A DNA stretch of 64,000 bases from Pedobacter sp. FW305-3-2-15-E-R2A2. Lineage in GTDB: Bacteria; Bacteroidota; Bacteroidia; Sphingobacteriales; Sphingobacteriaceae. Position 1 is the first letter of the stretch; each line of letters starts with the position of its first letter. The translations under genes were made by a program, and so were the position numbers. A model generated the notes under the pieces. It saw nothing but the letters and a program-made list of their open reading frames with translations, was not told the DNA's origin and made no database searches. This document shows, piece by piece, positions 1 through 8,365 of this stretch. The stretch is from assembly GCF_038446955.1 (NCBI RefSeq), contig NZ_CP151803.1, forward strand, positions 6,262,001 through 6,326,000, written 5' to 3'.

Positions 1-338
1 TATTTAAGTTCGGTTTTAGCGCCGGAAAGGTCTATCACCTTTCCAGCTTCTTTGAGCTGGAGTTTGGAGATGGTGTTGCCCAGCCATTCTCCTTTAAGAT
101 CCATAAGGAGCGGGCCAATAAAGGCACCATGGTCCTTAGCCGAAGCAGGTTGGGTATAAGCATGCCACGCCCCCAGGTCGGAGAACACATTCGTTTCAAT
201 TCTCTCCGGGTTCTGTACCTCAAAGCCCATCGTCAGTACATCCGGAAAATCTGTGCGTGCAGCATCCGAATTCTTTGTTTCGTTTACCATCGCCAATAGT
301 ACAAAACCGTATAAACAGCAACTGCGTATAAAAGACAT
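1..338 (-). CDS. Secreted protein, N-terminal fragment (possibly glycoside-hydrolase-like)
   Basis: The frame opens with ATG at 338 and stays open to the window edge, giving about 112 residues of the N-terminus; the rest lies outside. It starts 2 bases after the GH2 stop codon, so it is translated from the same transcript. A hydrophobic N-terminus (SCCLYGFVLLAMV) looks like a signal peptide. The next part has FPDVLTMGFEVQNPER, then LGAWHAYTQPA and GAFIGPLLM. This pattern recalls the N-terminal domain of large Bacteroidota secreted carbohydrate-active proteins of the MGH1/GH63-like type, but that is recall, not proof. Position as the last visible gene of a SusCD-GH2 operon supports a role in glycan breakdown. 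Family left open. Confidence 0.6.
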   Translation of the reverse strand, partial: MSFIRSCCLYGFVLLAMVNETKNSDAARTDFPDVLTMGFEVQNPERIETNVFSDLGAWHAYTQPASAKDHGAFIGPLLMDLKGEWLGNTISKLQLKEAGKVIDLSGAKTELK

Positions 339-340
339 CA

Positions 341-3300
341 TTATTTAAAGTTTTTGATTTCGCTGGTCTTGTTAAAAACCGGACGAAGCGTGAAAGAATA
401 ACTATAATCACGGTAAGGCAGCCGGTATTGCGGATGCGCCTCAGCACCCCAACTGTTGTCTCCACCTACACCTGTTTGTTTGGCATCAATGTTCCACCAG
501 ATTAGCGGTTCATTCGTCATCGACCCACCGTGTACATTGAGCTTTGCGTCTTTATCAAAATCCAGGTGTTTCATGTCAAAATGTAATACCCCTGTGCTGA
601 TTTCAGGAGCACCTGTTGCAGAAAGCCCCAAACCTTGCTGATTGGCCAGGGTCATCCACCTCACCCCTGTGCGGTAACCACTTTCCTGTGCCCTGGGATA
701 AGGATGGAACAGGGAATCTGCCCGCATATGGTAAAGGTCGATATGCGCCGCATAGTTACGGTCTGCATAATTGTCAAAAGGGCCCCTGCCAAACCAAGTC
801 ACCTGATCAAATTCCGGATTCAGGATTACCCTCATGCCTATTCTTGGAATTTCAGGTAGGCCAAGGTCACCTGCTTTAAGCTGATAATTGACATTGATGC
901 TGCCATCTCCCTTGATCGTGTATACCGTAGTTATGTTTAGTTTCAATTTTGGAAGGGTATGAACGGTTTTCAGTATTCTCGTTTCTTTTGAGGCCTCTTT
1001 ATCTTCAAAAACGGTCAATTCTGCCTGATCGAAGGCCGTCTGCCAGACTTTAGACCTGATCTGCATGCTGTTTCCGATGTCATTATCTGTTGCTGCCCTC
1101 CAGAAATGAGGCACCAGTGCCGCTTTAATCAACTCTTTTCCAGCAATCACATAGCTTTCCAGTAATCCTGTTTTTTTATTAAAGCCAATGTTTACCGCAT
1201 CGGTATAAAAGCTGATGTTTGCTGAAGTTTCTTTGGTTTTCAACTCGATGGTACGCGCATCGGAAACCATCTCTTTGGCCTTTAAGGGCAATAAAAATTG
1301 TGCTTTTGCCACCTTAAATCCTGCTGGCAGCAATTCCGTTGCCTTTGTACTAAAGACCTCAAAGCTGATCAGGTATTCCAATCCGCTTGTAAGCTCAAAG
1401 GCTGGGATTTTAAGACTGATTTCTTTTGCAGACTGCGGGGCAAGAGAAAGGTTTTCTATCGTCCCGGAAGCAACAAACGTTCCACCACCTTTGATGTGCC
1501 ATTTGAAAGTATAATCTTCCAGATTGCTAAAGTCGAACCTGTTCCTTACGCTAAACACATAACGTTGAAGGTCAACTGGCTCAAAATTCACATTCTGATA
1601 TACTTTCTGCAGCTCATAAGCCTGAGGATGCCAGGAACGGTCTGCAGCAACCAATCCGTCTGCGCAGAAACTCGTATCGCTCGTTAGCCCAACAGTTCCC
1701 ATATCCCGGCCATAGGCCCAGATGTCATTTCCTTTATCGTCCTTTTTACTAAAAGTCTGATCGGAGAAATCCCAGATAAAACCGCCTTGCAACTGTTCGT
1801 GTTTATAGATCAGGTCCCAATCGTCCTGTAGGTTCCCTCCGCTATTGCCCATCATGTGGGCATATTCACATTGAATCAAAGGCCTTTTTTTCCAGGTCTT
1901 CACATAGTTTTCCATTACGGTGATGGATTTATACATCGGGCAGAAAATATCTGAATACCTTTCCTCTTTGGTTGCTTCATATTGAACTGGGCGGGAAGTA
2001 TCTCTCGCTTTCAGCCAATCGTATCCAGCCATCAGGTTTTCCCCAAAGCCACTTTCATTCCCCAAAGACCAGGTGATGATGCTGGTAAAATTCTTATCCC
2101 TTTCAAACATTCTGCGGATCCGGTCCAGGTAAGCGGCTTTCCATTCGGGTTTATCAGATAAGGTTTTCAAAGGTGTGAAGCTCATCCCATCGCATTCGAT
2201 ATTCGCTTCGTCTACCACATAGAGGCCATACTGGTCGCATAGCGCATACCATCGCTCCGTATTGGGATAATGACTTGCCCTTACTGCATTGATATTGAGT
2301 TCTTTCATCACCTTGATGTCCTTGATCATCCCCTCTTCGGTTACAATCTTTCCATTGATCCGGTCGTGTTCATGGCGGTTCACCCCTTTGATCTTGATCG
2401 CTTTCCCATTGACCAGGAAAAGTCCGTTTTTAACTTCTACGGACCTGAATCCGATATGATGACGGATGATTTCTATCGGTTTTCCTTTCTGATCCAGGTG
2501 GCTGATTTGTAAGACATACAAATTAGGATGTTCGGCATTCCAGCTTTTTATATCCTTAAAAATGGTGTTGAAGTTTAAGGTATCTGTAATGTCCTTTTGT
2601 GTTTTATAAAGCAGTATGGAAGGGTTTTTCGGATCAAATACTTTGAGTTCGACTGTTCCCTTGTCCCTTTTTTCAGGCGCTTTATTGAAAGCAAGGTCGA
2701 GATTGAACTTCCCGTTTTTATAGCTTTCGTCCAACGTCGCCCTCAGTTCAAAGTCAGACAGGTGAAATTTTGGTCTCGCGATCAGAAAAACGCTTCTTTC
2801 TATACCACTCAGCTTCCACATGTCCTGTCCTTCCAGATAAGTGGCATCACTAAACCGGAATACCTGCAAAGAAATCGTGTTCTTTCCTTTCTTCAGGAAT
2901 TTGGTAATGTCGAATTCGGTGGGTGTTTTACTGTCCTTACTAAACCCAATGTATGCTCCGTTAATCCAGAGATAAAAGAAAGAATTTACAGCCCCAAGGT
3001 GAACGAAGACCTGTTTTCCGTTCCAGTTGGGATCAATTGTAAATTCCCTTTGGTACTGTCCTACCGGATTATCGTCCTTAGGCACGAATGGTGGTGTAGC
3101 AGGGATCGGGTATTCCACATCGGTAAATATAAATTTAGCATATCCCTGTGTTTGCCAATGACCAGGCACCTTAATTGTGCCCCAGTCTTTGGTTTCTGCC
3201 AGGTTTTTATAAAAAGTATGGGATCTTTCGGAAGGGTTCTTCAGCAGCTTAAACTTCCAGATACCATCCAATGATTTCAGAAAAGGGCTCGATTGCTGAT

Positions 3301-3472
3301 TCATCGCCTGTTGATCCGGATAAGGGATAAACCAGGCATGAGGTTTAACTGCATTCTGAGAAGGGATTAAAGGGTTTTCCCAATCTGCCGGAGCTTGGGC
3401 AACCACTGAACCTGCAAAACCCAGGCAGAGCATTAAACAAAAAAAATAGGGTTTGATTAGATTCATGAACAA
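341..3472 (-). CDS. GH2 beta-galactosidase (LacZ type), secreted
   Basis: Hydrolyses terminal beta-galactosides. At 1043 residues it has the full LacZ-type layout: signal peptide ending near GSVVAQ (about residue 26), N-terminal jelly-roll sugar-binding domain (about 60-235), Ig-like domain, TIM barrel (about 345-640) and a C-terminal beta-sandwich matching the LacZ small-chain domain. Key motifs are GVNRHEHD (about 363-370), acid/base Glu473 in SLGNESG and nucleophile Glu536 in IQCEYAHMMGNS, which correspond to E461 and E537 of E. coli LacZ. The signal peptide implies a periplasmic or surface enzyme rather than a cytoplasmic one. It follows susD after a 73-base gap that holds a hairpin. The natural substrate is unknown; a galactose-containing polysaccharide is inferred. 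Confidence 0.93.
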   Translation of the reverse strand: MFMNLIKPYFFCLMLCLGFAGSVVAQAPADWENPLIPSQNAVKPHAWFIPYPDQQAMNQQSSPFLKSLDGIWKFKLLKNPSERSHTFYKNLAETKDWGTIKVPGHWQTQGYAKFIFTDVEYPIPATPPFVPKDDNPVGQYQREFTIDPNWNGKQVFVHLGAVNSFFYLWINGAYIGFSKDSKTPTEFDITKFLKKGKNTISLQVFRFSDATYLEGQDMWKLSGIERSVFLIARPKFHLSDFELRATLDESYKNGKFNLDLAFNKAPEKRDKGTVELKVFDPKNPSILLYKTQKDITDTLNFNTIFKDIKSWNAEHPNLYVLQISHLDQKGKPIEIIRHHIGFRSVEVKNGLFLVNGKAIKIKGVNRHEHDRINGKIVTEEGMIKDIKVMKELNINAVRASHYPNTERWYALCDQYGLYVVDEANIECDGMSFTPLKTLSDKPEWKAAYLDRIRRMFERDKNFTSIITWSLGNESGFGENLMAGYDWLKARDTSRPVQYEATKEERYSDIFCPMYKSITVMENYVKTWKKRPLIQCEYAHMMGNSGGNLQDDWDLIYKHEQLQGGFIWDFSDQTFSKKDDKGNDIWAYGRDMGTVGLTSDTSFCADGLVAADRSWHPQAYELQKVYQNVNFEPVDLQRYVFSVRNRFDFSNLEDYTFKWHIKGGGTFVASGTIENLSLAPQSAKEISLKIPAFELTSGLEYLISFEVFSTKATELLPAGFKVAKAQFLLPLKAKEMVSDARTIELKTKETSANISFYTDAVNIGFNKKTGLLESYVIAGKELIKAALVPHFWRAATDNDIGNSMQIRSKVWQTAFDQAELTVFEDKEASKETRILKTVHTLPKLKLNITTVYTIKGDGSINVNYQLKAGDLGLPEIPRIGMRVILNPEFDQVTWFGRGPFDNYADRNYAAHIDLYHMRADSLFHPYPRAQESGYRTGVRWMTLANQQGLGLSATGAPEISTGVLHFDMKHLDFDKDAKLNVHGGSMTNEPLIWWNIDAKQTGVGGDNSWGAEAHPQYRLPYRDYSYSFTLRPVFNKTSEIKNFK

Positions 3473-3485
3473 GGAAATAAAGCAT

Positions 3486-3511
3486 CGTCATGCAGGCATT
3501 GCTGCATGACG
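3486..3511 (-). terminator. Hairpin between susD and the GH2 gene
   Basis: A perfect 10-bp stem (CGTCATGCAG at 3486-3495, CTGCATGACG at 3502-3511) with a 6-base loop lies in the 73-base gap between susD and the GH2 gene. There is no good U-tract in the minus-strand transcript, so it is more likely an mRNA-stabilising or partial attenuating hairpin that keeps susCD expression above that of the downstream enzyme genes than a full terminator. Confidence 0.5.
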
Positions 3512-3545
3512 AATGTGTTAAGTAATCAGAGCGCTCGTGGGTCCA

Positions 3546-5066
3546 TTATGGTGTTGATGGGTTATTGGTCGTTTCTTTCAGTGGCATTGGATAAAACGCT
3601 TTATCCGCACTGAACTTTCTGCCCGCTGCCTGCATCTTTTGTGTCAGTAAGCCCCATCTCCTCAGGTCGTAAAAGCGGCTCCCCTCCAGTGTAAACTCCA
3701 TTACACGCTCGTGAATGATCTGTTCAAAGACAGGTGCTTTACCACTCAGACTAACCTCTGGTAAGCCTGCTCTGCCCCGAACCTTATTGATCCAGGTTAC
3801 CGCATCTCCTGATTTCTGTTGTTCATTCAGCACTTCTGCATACATCAATAAGACATCTGCATACCGCATTAATGGCACATTGATCGCATTTGAAAAACCA
3901 ATCCGGTCTGGTCCCGCAGGGATCCATTTCCGGAAAGCAATGGTTTTAGCATTTGCACCGAAAATTTCATTATAAGTACTTCCATATACCCTTGGCGTAG
4001 CTGCATCGTTAAAATAAGCGTCGTTAAAATACATGGTCTGGTACACCCTGGCGTCGTAATTACCATTGGCTACCTTGCCTTCTTTTAGCATTTCGGCCAA
4101 CAGTGCCTGGGTGCCATAGATCTCTCCATAACCTCCCAGTTCTGATGCCGCCACCCAATCACTTAAATAAGATCTGTATACCGCTCCGCTGCTTGCATCT
4201 GAAGTTTGCTGCAATTCGAAAATTGATTCTGTACTGTTTTTTGTCGTACCGTTAAACATACCCAGGAAATTATTGTCCAGCTGGTACTCGTTAGACAGGA
4301 TCACTTTATCCAGCCATTTTGCGGCTTCCGTATAATAAGCAGCGGCATTTGCCTGGTCATCACTTACCCGGTATAAGTTCACTTTTCCAAGGTAAGCCTG
4401 CGCTGCACCTTTCGTAACACGTCCTAATTCCGTTGCCGGACGGGCGGACCTCAATGGCAAATCTGGTTCAGCTTCCTGAAGGTCTTTAAGGATAAAGCCA
4501 TAAACTTCCGCTCTTTCCGCAAAACCTTTGGAAAGATCGGCCTCAGAAGTAGGGACTTTATCCCTGATGATGATCTTACTATAATTGGTCAATAGTTTAA
4601 AATGATAATAGGCCCTCAGGAACTTTGCTTCCGCAAGAATCTGCTTTCTACTGGCATCATCAATGGCAGTTGCACTCATCTTACCCACATTTTCAAGCAC
4701 CTGATTGGCAAAATTGATCCCTCTGTAATTTTCTCTCCAAAGCAGGTCAACGGCATAGTTTCCGGAAGTAAATTCAAAATTATAATGTTCGGTCCACCAT
4801 GGATAATTGAAAGCATCGGCGCCAGGAACTACGTAATCTTCCCGGTAAAATTCTCTTACAGAGCGTGCTTCTACGTAGTTGTCCCAGCTCACAAAGCCTT
4901 CCAGCTGAGAATAAGCTGCCGACAATCCAGACAATGCCCGGTCTTTATTGATCCAAAAGTTATCTACTGTAAGCTGATCCGGCACACTCTGTTCCAGCTC
5001 AGATTTTTTGCAACCCATTACTGCCATTAGCAGGAACAAGCCTATATATAGTTTATTCGTTTTCAT
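3546..5066 (-). CDS. SusD/RagB-like outer-membrane glycan-binding lipoprotein
   Basis: Surface lipoprotein that binds oligosaccharide and caps the partner SusC transporter. The start at 5066 was chosen over an upstream in-frame ATG at 5117 because it gives a clean lipoprotein signal (MKTNKLYIGLFLLMAVMGC, lipobox AVMGC) and removes overlap with susC. About 506 residues, normal for SusD. The N-terminal half has the alpha-helical TPR-like pattern (ILAEAKFLRAYYHFKLL) and the C-terminus has the typical RagB segment (MRYADVLLMYAEVLNE, WINKVRGRAGLP, IIHERVMEFTLEGSRFYDL). It starts 20 bases after the susC stop on the same strand. Ligand not predictable. Confidence 0.95.
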   Translation of the reverse strand: MKTNKLYIGLFLLMAVMGCKKSELEQSVPDQLTVDNFWINKDRALSGLSAAYSQLEGFVSWDNYVEARSVREFYREDYVVPGADAFNYPWWTEHYNFEFTSGNYAVDLLWRENYRGINFANQVLENVGKMSATAIDDASRKQILAEAKFLRAYYHFKLLTNYSKIIIRDKVPTSEADLSKGFAERAEVYGFILKDLQEAEPDLPLRSARPATELGRVTKGAAQAYLGKVNLYRVSDDQANAAAYYTEAAKWLDKVILSNEYQLDNNFLGMFNGTTKNSTESIFELQQTSDASSGAVYRSYLSDWVAASELGGYGEIYGTQALLAEMLKEGKVANGNYDARVYQTMYFNDAYFNDAATPRVYGSTYNEIFGANAKTIAFRKWIPAGPDRIGFSNAINVPLMRYADVLLMYAEVLNEQQKSGDAVTWINKVRGRAGLPEVSLSGKAPVFEQIIHERVMEFTLEGSRFYDLRRWGLLTQKMQAAGRKFSADKAFYPMPLKETTNNPSTP

Positions 5067-5086
5067 TTTTCGTTTTTTTATGGTGA

Positions 5087-8000
5087 TTAAAATGTCAACT
5101 GTAGTCCCATGAGCCATCTTTTGTTCTGAGGATACATCAAACGGTCTACACCGTTGTTCAGGACATTAAAATTTCCTACCTCCGGATCCAGTCCGCTGTA
5201 TTTACTGAAGGTGACCAGGTTTTGTCCGCTGACATAGATCCTGAGTTTCGAAACTTTCAGGCGTTCCAGTACAGATTTAGGAAGGCTATACCCCAGTTGA
5301 ACCAATTTTAAGCGCAGGTAAGATCCGCTTTCCAGGAAACGCGTAGATTCACGTGCATTTTGATTGGGATCTCCGAGCACGGCTCTTGGCATATCTGTTC
5401 CCGTATTTTGTGGAGTCCAGGCATTGAGGGTGCTGGCCAGGAAATTTCTTCCGGCTTCCATTCCTTCCAGTTCAAAACGGTTCCCGTTATAAATCTTATT
5501 TCCTGCTACACCCTGCCAGAACAAGGAAAGATCGAAGTTTTTATAATTGGCCGCAAGGTTCAGGCTATATTCGTACTTCGCGAAACCCGAGCCCTGATAA
5601 GTTTTGTCTTTTTCATCGATCGTACCATCACCATTGGTATCTCTGAATCGGATGTCCCCGGCTTTCGCATTTGGCTGCAAGACATCACCAGCGTTGTTTT
5701 TATAACCTGCAGCTTCTGCATCGGATTGAAAAATACCGTCAGCCTCATATAAATAAAAAGCACCGATTTCTTTTCCTACCATCGTTTGTGTTGGAATATG
5801 GTCTGTCCCAAACCGCAGTCCTGTACCATATAAAATCTGGTCTTTATTGGCCAATGTCAGGACCTCATTTTTCAATAAACTGATGGCGCCACCGATGTCA
5901 AACTGCCAATCATTGTGATCGAAGTGATAATTGGTTTCCAGTTCCAGTCCTTTATTGGCAATCTTGCCCACATTCAGGATCGGATTGTCGACACCTGCTG
6001 AAGGCGGTACTTCTTTAGTGATCAGTAAGCCATCAGTGATGTTGTTAAAATAGTTGATGGCACCCGATAGTTTGTTGTCAAAAAGTCCAAAATCAAGACC
6101 AATGTTCTTAGATTTAATCGTTTCCCATTGCAGGTCCAGGTTTTGAAGCGTGTAGGCAGCAGAACCCGGCCATGGCGTCGCACCGGAGCCCTGTACAGAA
6201 CCACCGGACCAGTTGTTACGGGTAGTCATGAGGGCCTGATGGTCGTAATATCCCAAAGCACCTTCATTTCCAAGTTCTCCATAACTCGCACGAAGTTTCA
6301 GGTTATTCAGCCATTTGACCTCATTCAGAAAAGATTCCTTGTGGATATTCCAGCCCAGGGAAACTGAAGGGAATACGCCATATCTTCTGTTTTCTCCAAA
6401 TACAGAAGAACCATCTCTTCTGACAGAAACTTGTAAAAGATATTTATTGTCATAGGCATAGTTTAACCTTGCCAGCGTAGAAAGGCGGACATATTTATTG
6501 TTTGTTCCAGAAGCATTGAATGTTCCGCCAAGACCGGCAGAAATGGTGTTGAAATCCGGATTGGTAAATCCTCCCGGAACTTCTGTTTCTACAATTTTTC
6601 CGTTTACGACAGTCCTTACAATAGTTTTTCCATCCGCAGTTACGCTGATAAAACGGTTTGTTTTTTCCTGCGCGGTATAACCTGCAAGAAGTTTCAAGCT
6701 GTGTTTACCGATATTCAGGTCGTAATTCAGCAAATGTTCCATTAAGCGTTCCTTGTAAAGAGAGTTCCTGTTGAATACCCTTGTATAGGAAACCAGAGGA
6801 TCATTCGCATTGGCGCGATATGGTGGATTGAAAGCATACTCATCCGTCCTTGCATTGATGTAATTCAGGTTGGCAGTATATTTTAATCCCTTGATGATGT
6901 CCAGTCCGAAGCGGATATTCCCGCCCAGATAATTGGTTTTAGAATTGGCATCCAGAAAATGATCTGCAGCAATAGGGTTCTGAAATTTCGGCAATCCGTT
7001 TTCCGTTAACCCATAGCCGTATTTTTCCTTCTCATCAAATACAGGAAGTAATGGCGATTGGAAATAACTATCTTTCTGATCAAATTTGGCGGCTTCAGAT
7101 CTGGTTTCCGAATAGATAATGTTACTTTCTACCGTTAACCGCCCTTTTTTAAACTCATTTCTGGACCTTACTGATTTTTTATTGAACTCAGAGCCGATAA
7201 AGGTTCCTCGGTCGTCGGTCAGGTCACCGCTTAAAGAGTAGGTCAGGTATTCCCCTCCACCTTTAAGGTTGACATTGTAATTCTGTGAAATGCCTTTGCG
7301 GTTAATTAAATCCTGCCAATCTGTATTTATACCTGTATTTTTAGACAGGTAAGCCGGTAAAGCCGGAGCAGAAGGACCTGCATTGGTGTACATCATGGTA
7401 TGCAGCTTTTTATAACCCTCGGCATCCAGGAATTTAAATTGCTCTGTTGGCCTTACGATGCTGTAGAAGGAAGAAAAATCGATCACAGGGGCACCTTGTT
7501 TTCCTTTTTTGGTCGTGATGAGGATCACCCCGTTGGCACTGTTGGAACCGTAGATCGATGCCGCAGCACCGTCTTTAAGGACTTCAATAGAGGCAATGTC
7601 ACCATTACTGAGGTAATAAGGATTCCCGGGTGTACCATCGATAATATACAGCGGCTGATGTGCACCAAAGGTGCCGATCCCCCGCAACCTGACATCCGAA
7701 GATTGGCCTGGATTTCCGCCGGGACTGCTGATGGATAATCCGGCAACCCTCCCCTGAAGCGCGTTGATGGGATTGCTGGCCGCCACCTGTTCCAGCTTTG
7801 TGCCACTTACCGAACTTACGGCACTGGTCAGGTTACTCCGTTGCTGGGTTCCGTACCCTATTACCACCACTTCGTCGAGTCCTTTCATGTCCATCAATAG
7901 TTTTACCAGGATGTCTTTTCCGGGAATGACCGGAATTTCCTGTGCCACATAACCTACCGCAGAAAAAACCAGGATGTCTTTTTCCAAAGCGGAAATCCGG

Positions 8001-8227
8001 AACTTTCCTTCAGAGTCTGAAGTAGTTCCCGTTTTGGTTCCTTTAACTTTAATGGTAATTCCCGGAAGGGGCTGGTCTATTTCATTAAGGACCTGACCTT
8101 TTATGGTACCGGTCTGAGCAAATACACTGTTGCCGGCGAGCGCCGAGAACAGGCAGAAAGCAAGCATGAGCCAAGCGAATTTACTGCTCCATAAATTGCT
8201 TATTGGCAATCGTAAATCTTTAATCAT
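5087..8227 (-). CDS. SusC/RagA TonB-dependent outer-membrane transporter
   Basis: Imports the glycan delivered by the paired SusD, powered by TonB-ExbBD. 1046 residues. Signal peptide to about residue 38 (NSVFAQ), carboxypeptidase-regulatory-like domain (about 41-115, GQVLNEIDQPLPG), the SusC signature DEVVVIGYGTQ (about 118-128), a plug domain (about 135-245) with SIEVLKDGAAASIYGSNSANG, then a 22-strand barrel ending in LMGLQLTF with the aromatic terminal residue. No STN domain, so it should not signal through FecR; the upstream TPR/HTH gene is the likely regulator. A candidate -7 box is at 8257-8264 and three phased direct repeats lie upstream of it. Confidence 0.96.
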   Translation of the reverse strand: MIKDLRLPISNLWSSKFAWLMLAFCLFSALAGNSVFAQTGTIKGQVLNEIDQPLPGITIKVKGTKTGTTSDSEGKFRISALEKDILVFSAVGYVAQEIPVIPGKDILVKLLMDMKGLDEVVVIGYGTQQRSNLTSAVSSVSGTKLEQVAASNPINALQGRVAGLSISSPGGNPGQSSDVRLRGIGTFGAHQPLYIIDGTPGNPYYLSNGDIASIEVLKDGAAASIYGSNSANGVILITTKKGKQGAPVIDFSSFYSIVRPTEQFKFLDAEGYKKLHTMMYTNAGPSAPALPAYLSKNTGINTDWQDLINRKGISQNYNVNLKGGGEYLTYSLSGDLTDDRGTFIGSEFNKKSVRSRNEFKKGRLTVESNIIYSETRSEAAKFDQKDSYFQSPLLPVFDEKEKYGYGLTENGLPKFQNPIAADHFLDANSKTNYLGGNIRFGLDIIKGLKYTANLNYINARTDEYAFNPPYRANANDPLVSYTRVFNRNSLYKERLMEHLLNYDLNIGKHSLKLLAGYTAQEKTNRFISVTADGKTIVRTVVNGKIVETEVPGGFTNPDFNTISAGLGGTFNASGTNNKYVRLSTLARLNYAYDNKYLLQVSVRRDGSSVFGENRRYGVFPSVSLGWNIHKESFLNEVKWLNNLKLRASYGELGNEGALGYYDHQALMTTRNNWSGGSVQGSGATPWPGSAAYTLQNLDLQWETIKSKNIGLDFGLFDNKLSGAINYFNNITDGLLITKEVPPSAGVDNPILNVGKIANKGLELETNYHFDHNDWQFDIGGAISLLKNEVLTLANKDQILYGTGLRFGTDHIPTQTMVGKEIGAFYLYEADGIFQSDAEAAGYKNNAGDVLQPNAKAGDIRFRDTNGDGTIDEKDKTYQGSGFAKYEYSLNLAANYKNFDLSLFWQGVAGNKIYNGNRFELEGMEAGRNFLASTLNAWTPQNTGTDMPRAVLGDPNQNARESTRFLESGSYLRLKLVQLGYSLPKSVLERLKVSKLRIYVSGQNLVTFSKYSGLDPEVGNFNVLNNGVDRLMYPQNKRWLMGLQLTF

Positions 8228-8256
8228 AATATTTGGTTTGAGTTGATTGATTCAAT

Positions 8257-8264
8257 CAAACTTA
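8257..8264 (-). promoter_or_regulatory. Candidate -7 element (TAAGTTTG) of the susCD-GH2 operon
   Basis: TAAGTTTG on the minus strand matches the Bacteroidota TAnnTTTG consensus, 29 bases upstream of the susC start codon. No TTG is visible at the expected -33 position, as often seen in activator-dependent promoters, and the repeat array at 8295-8337 sits where an activator would bind. Confidence 0.5.
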
Positions 8265-8294
8265 ATATGAGCATGATCCGAAAAACGAATTCTG

Positions 8295-8337
8295 TACCCC
8301 TACATGTATGCTGTCTTACCCCTACAAGACCTCTACA
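8295..8337 (-). promoter_or_regulatory. Phased direct repeats TGTAGGGGTA, candidate activator sites for susC
   Basis: Two perfect copies of TACCCCTACA (plus-strand reading) at 8295-8304 and 8317-8326 and one imperfect copy GACCTCTACA at 8328-8337. Start-to-start distances are 22 and 11 bases, two and one helical turns, so all three lie on one face of the DNA. They are immediately upstream of the presumed -33 region and just downstream of the TPR/HTH regulator gene. Binding by that regulator is inferred. Confidence 0.55.
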
Positions 8338-8365
8338 TAAGTTAAAAACATTGCAAGAATGTGCT

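Noticed and set aside
2597..3274. 225-codon plus-strand frame antisense to the GH2 gene
   Set aside because: It mirrors the strongly supported GH2 coding sequence and shows no domain or signal; a shadow frame.
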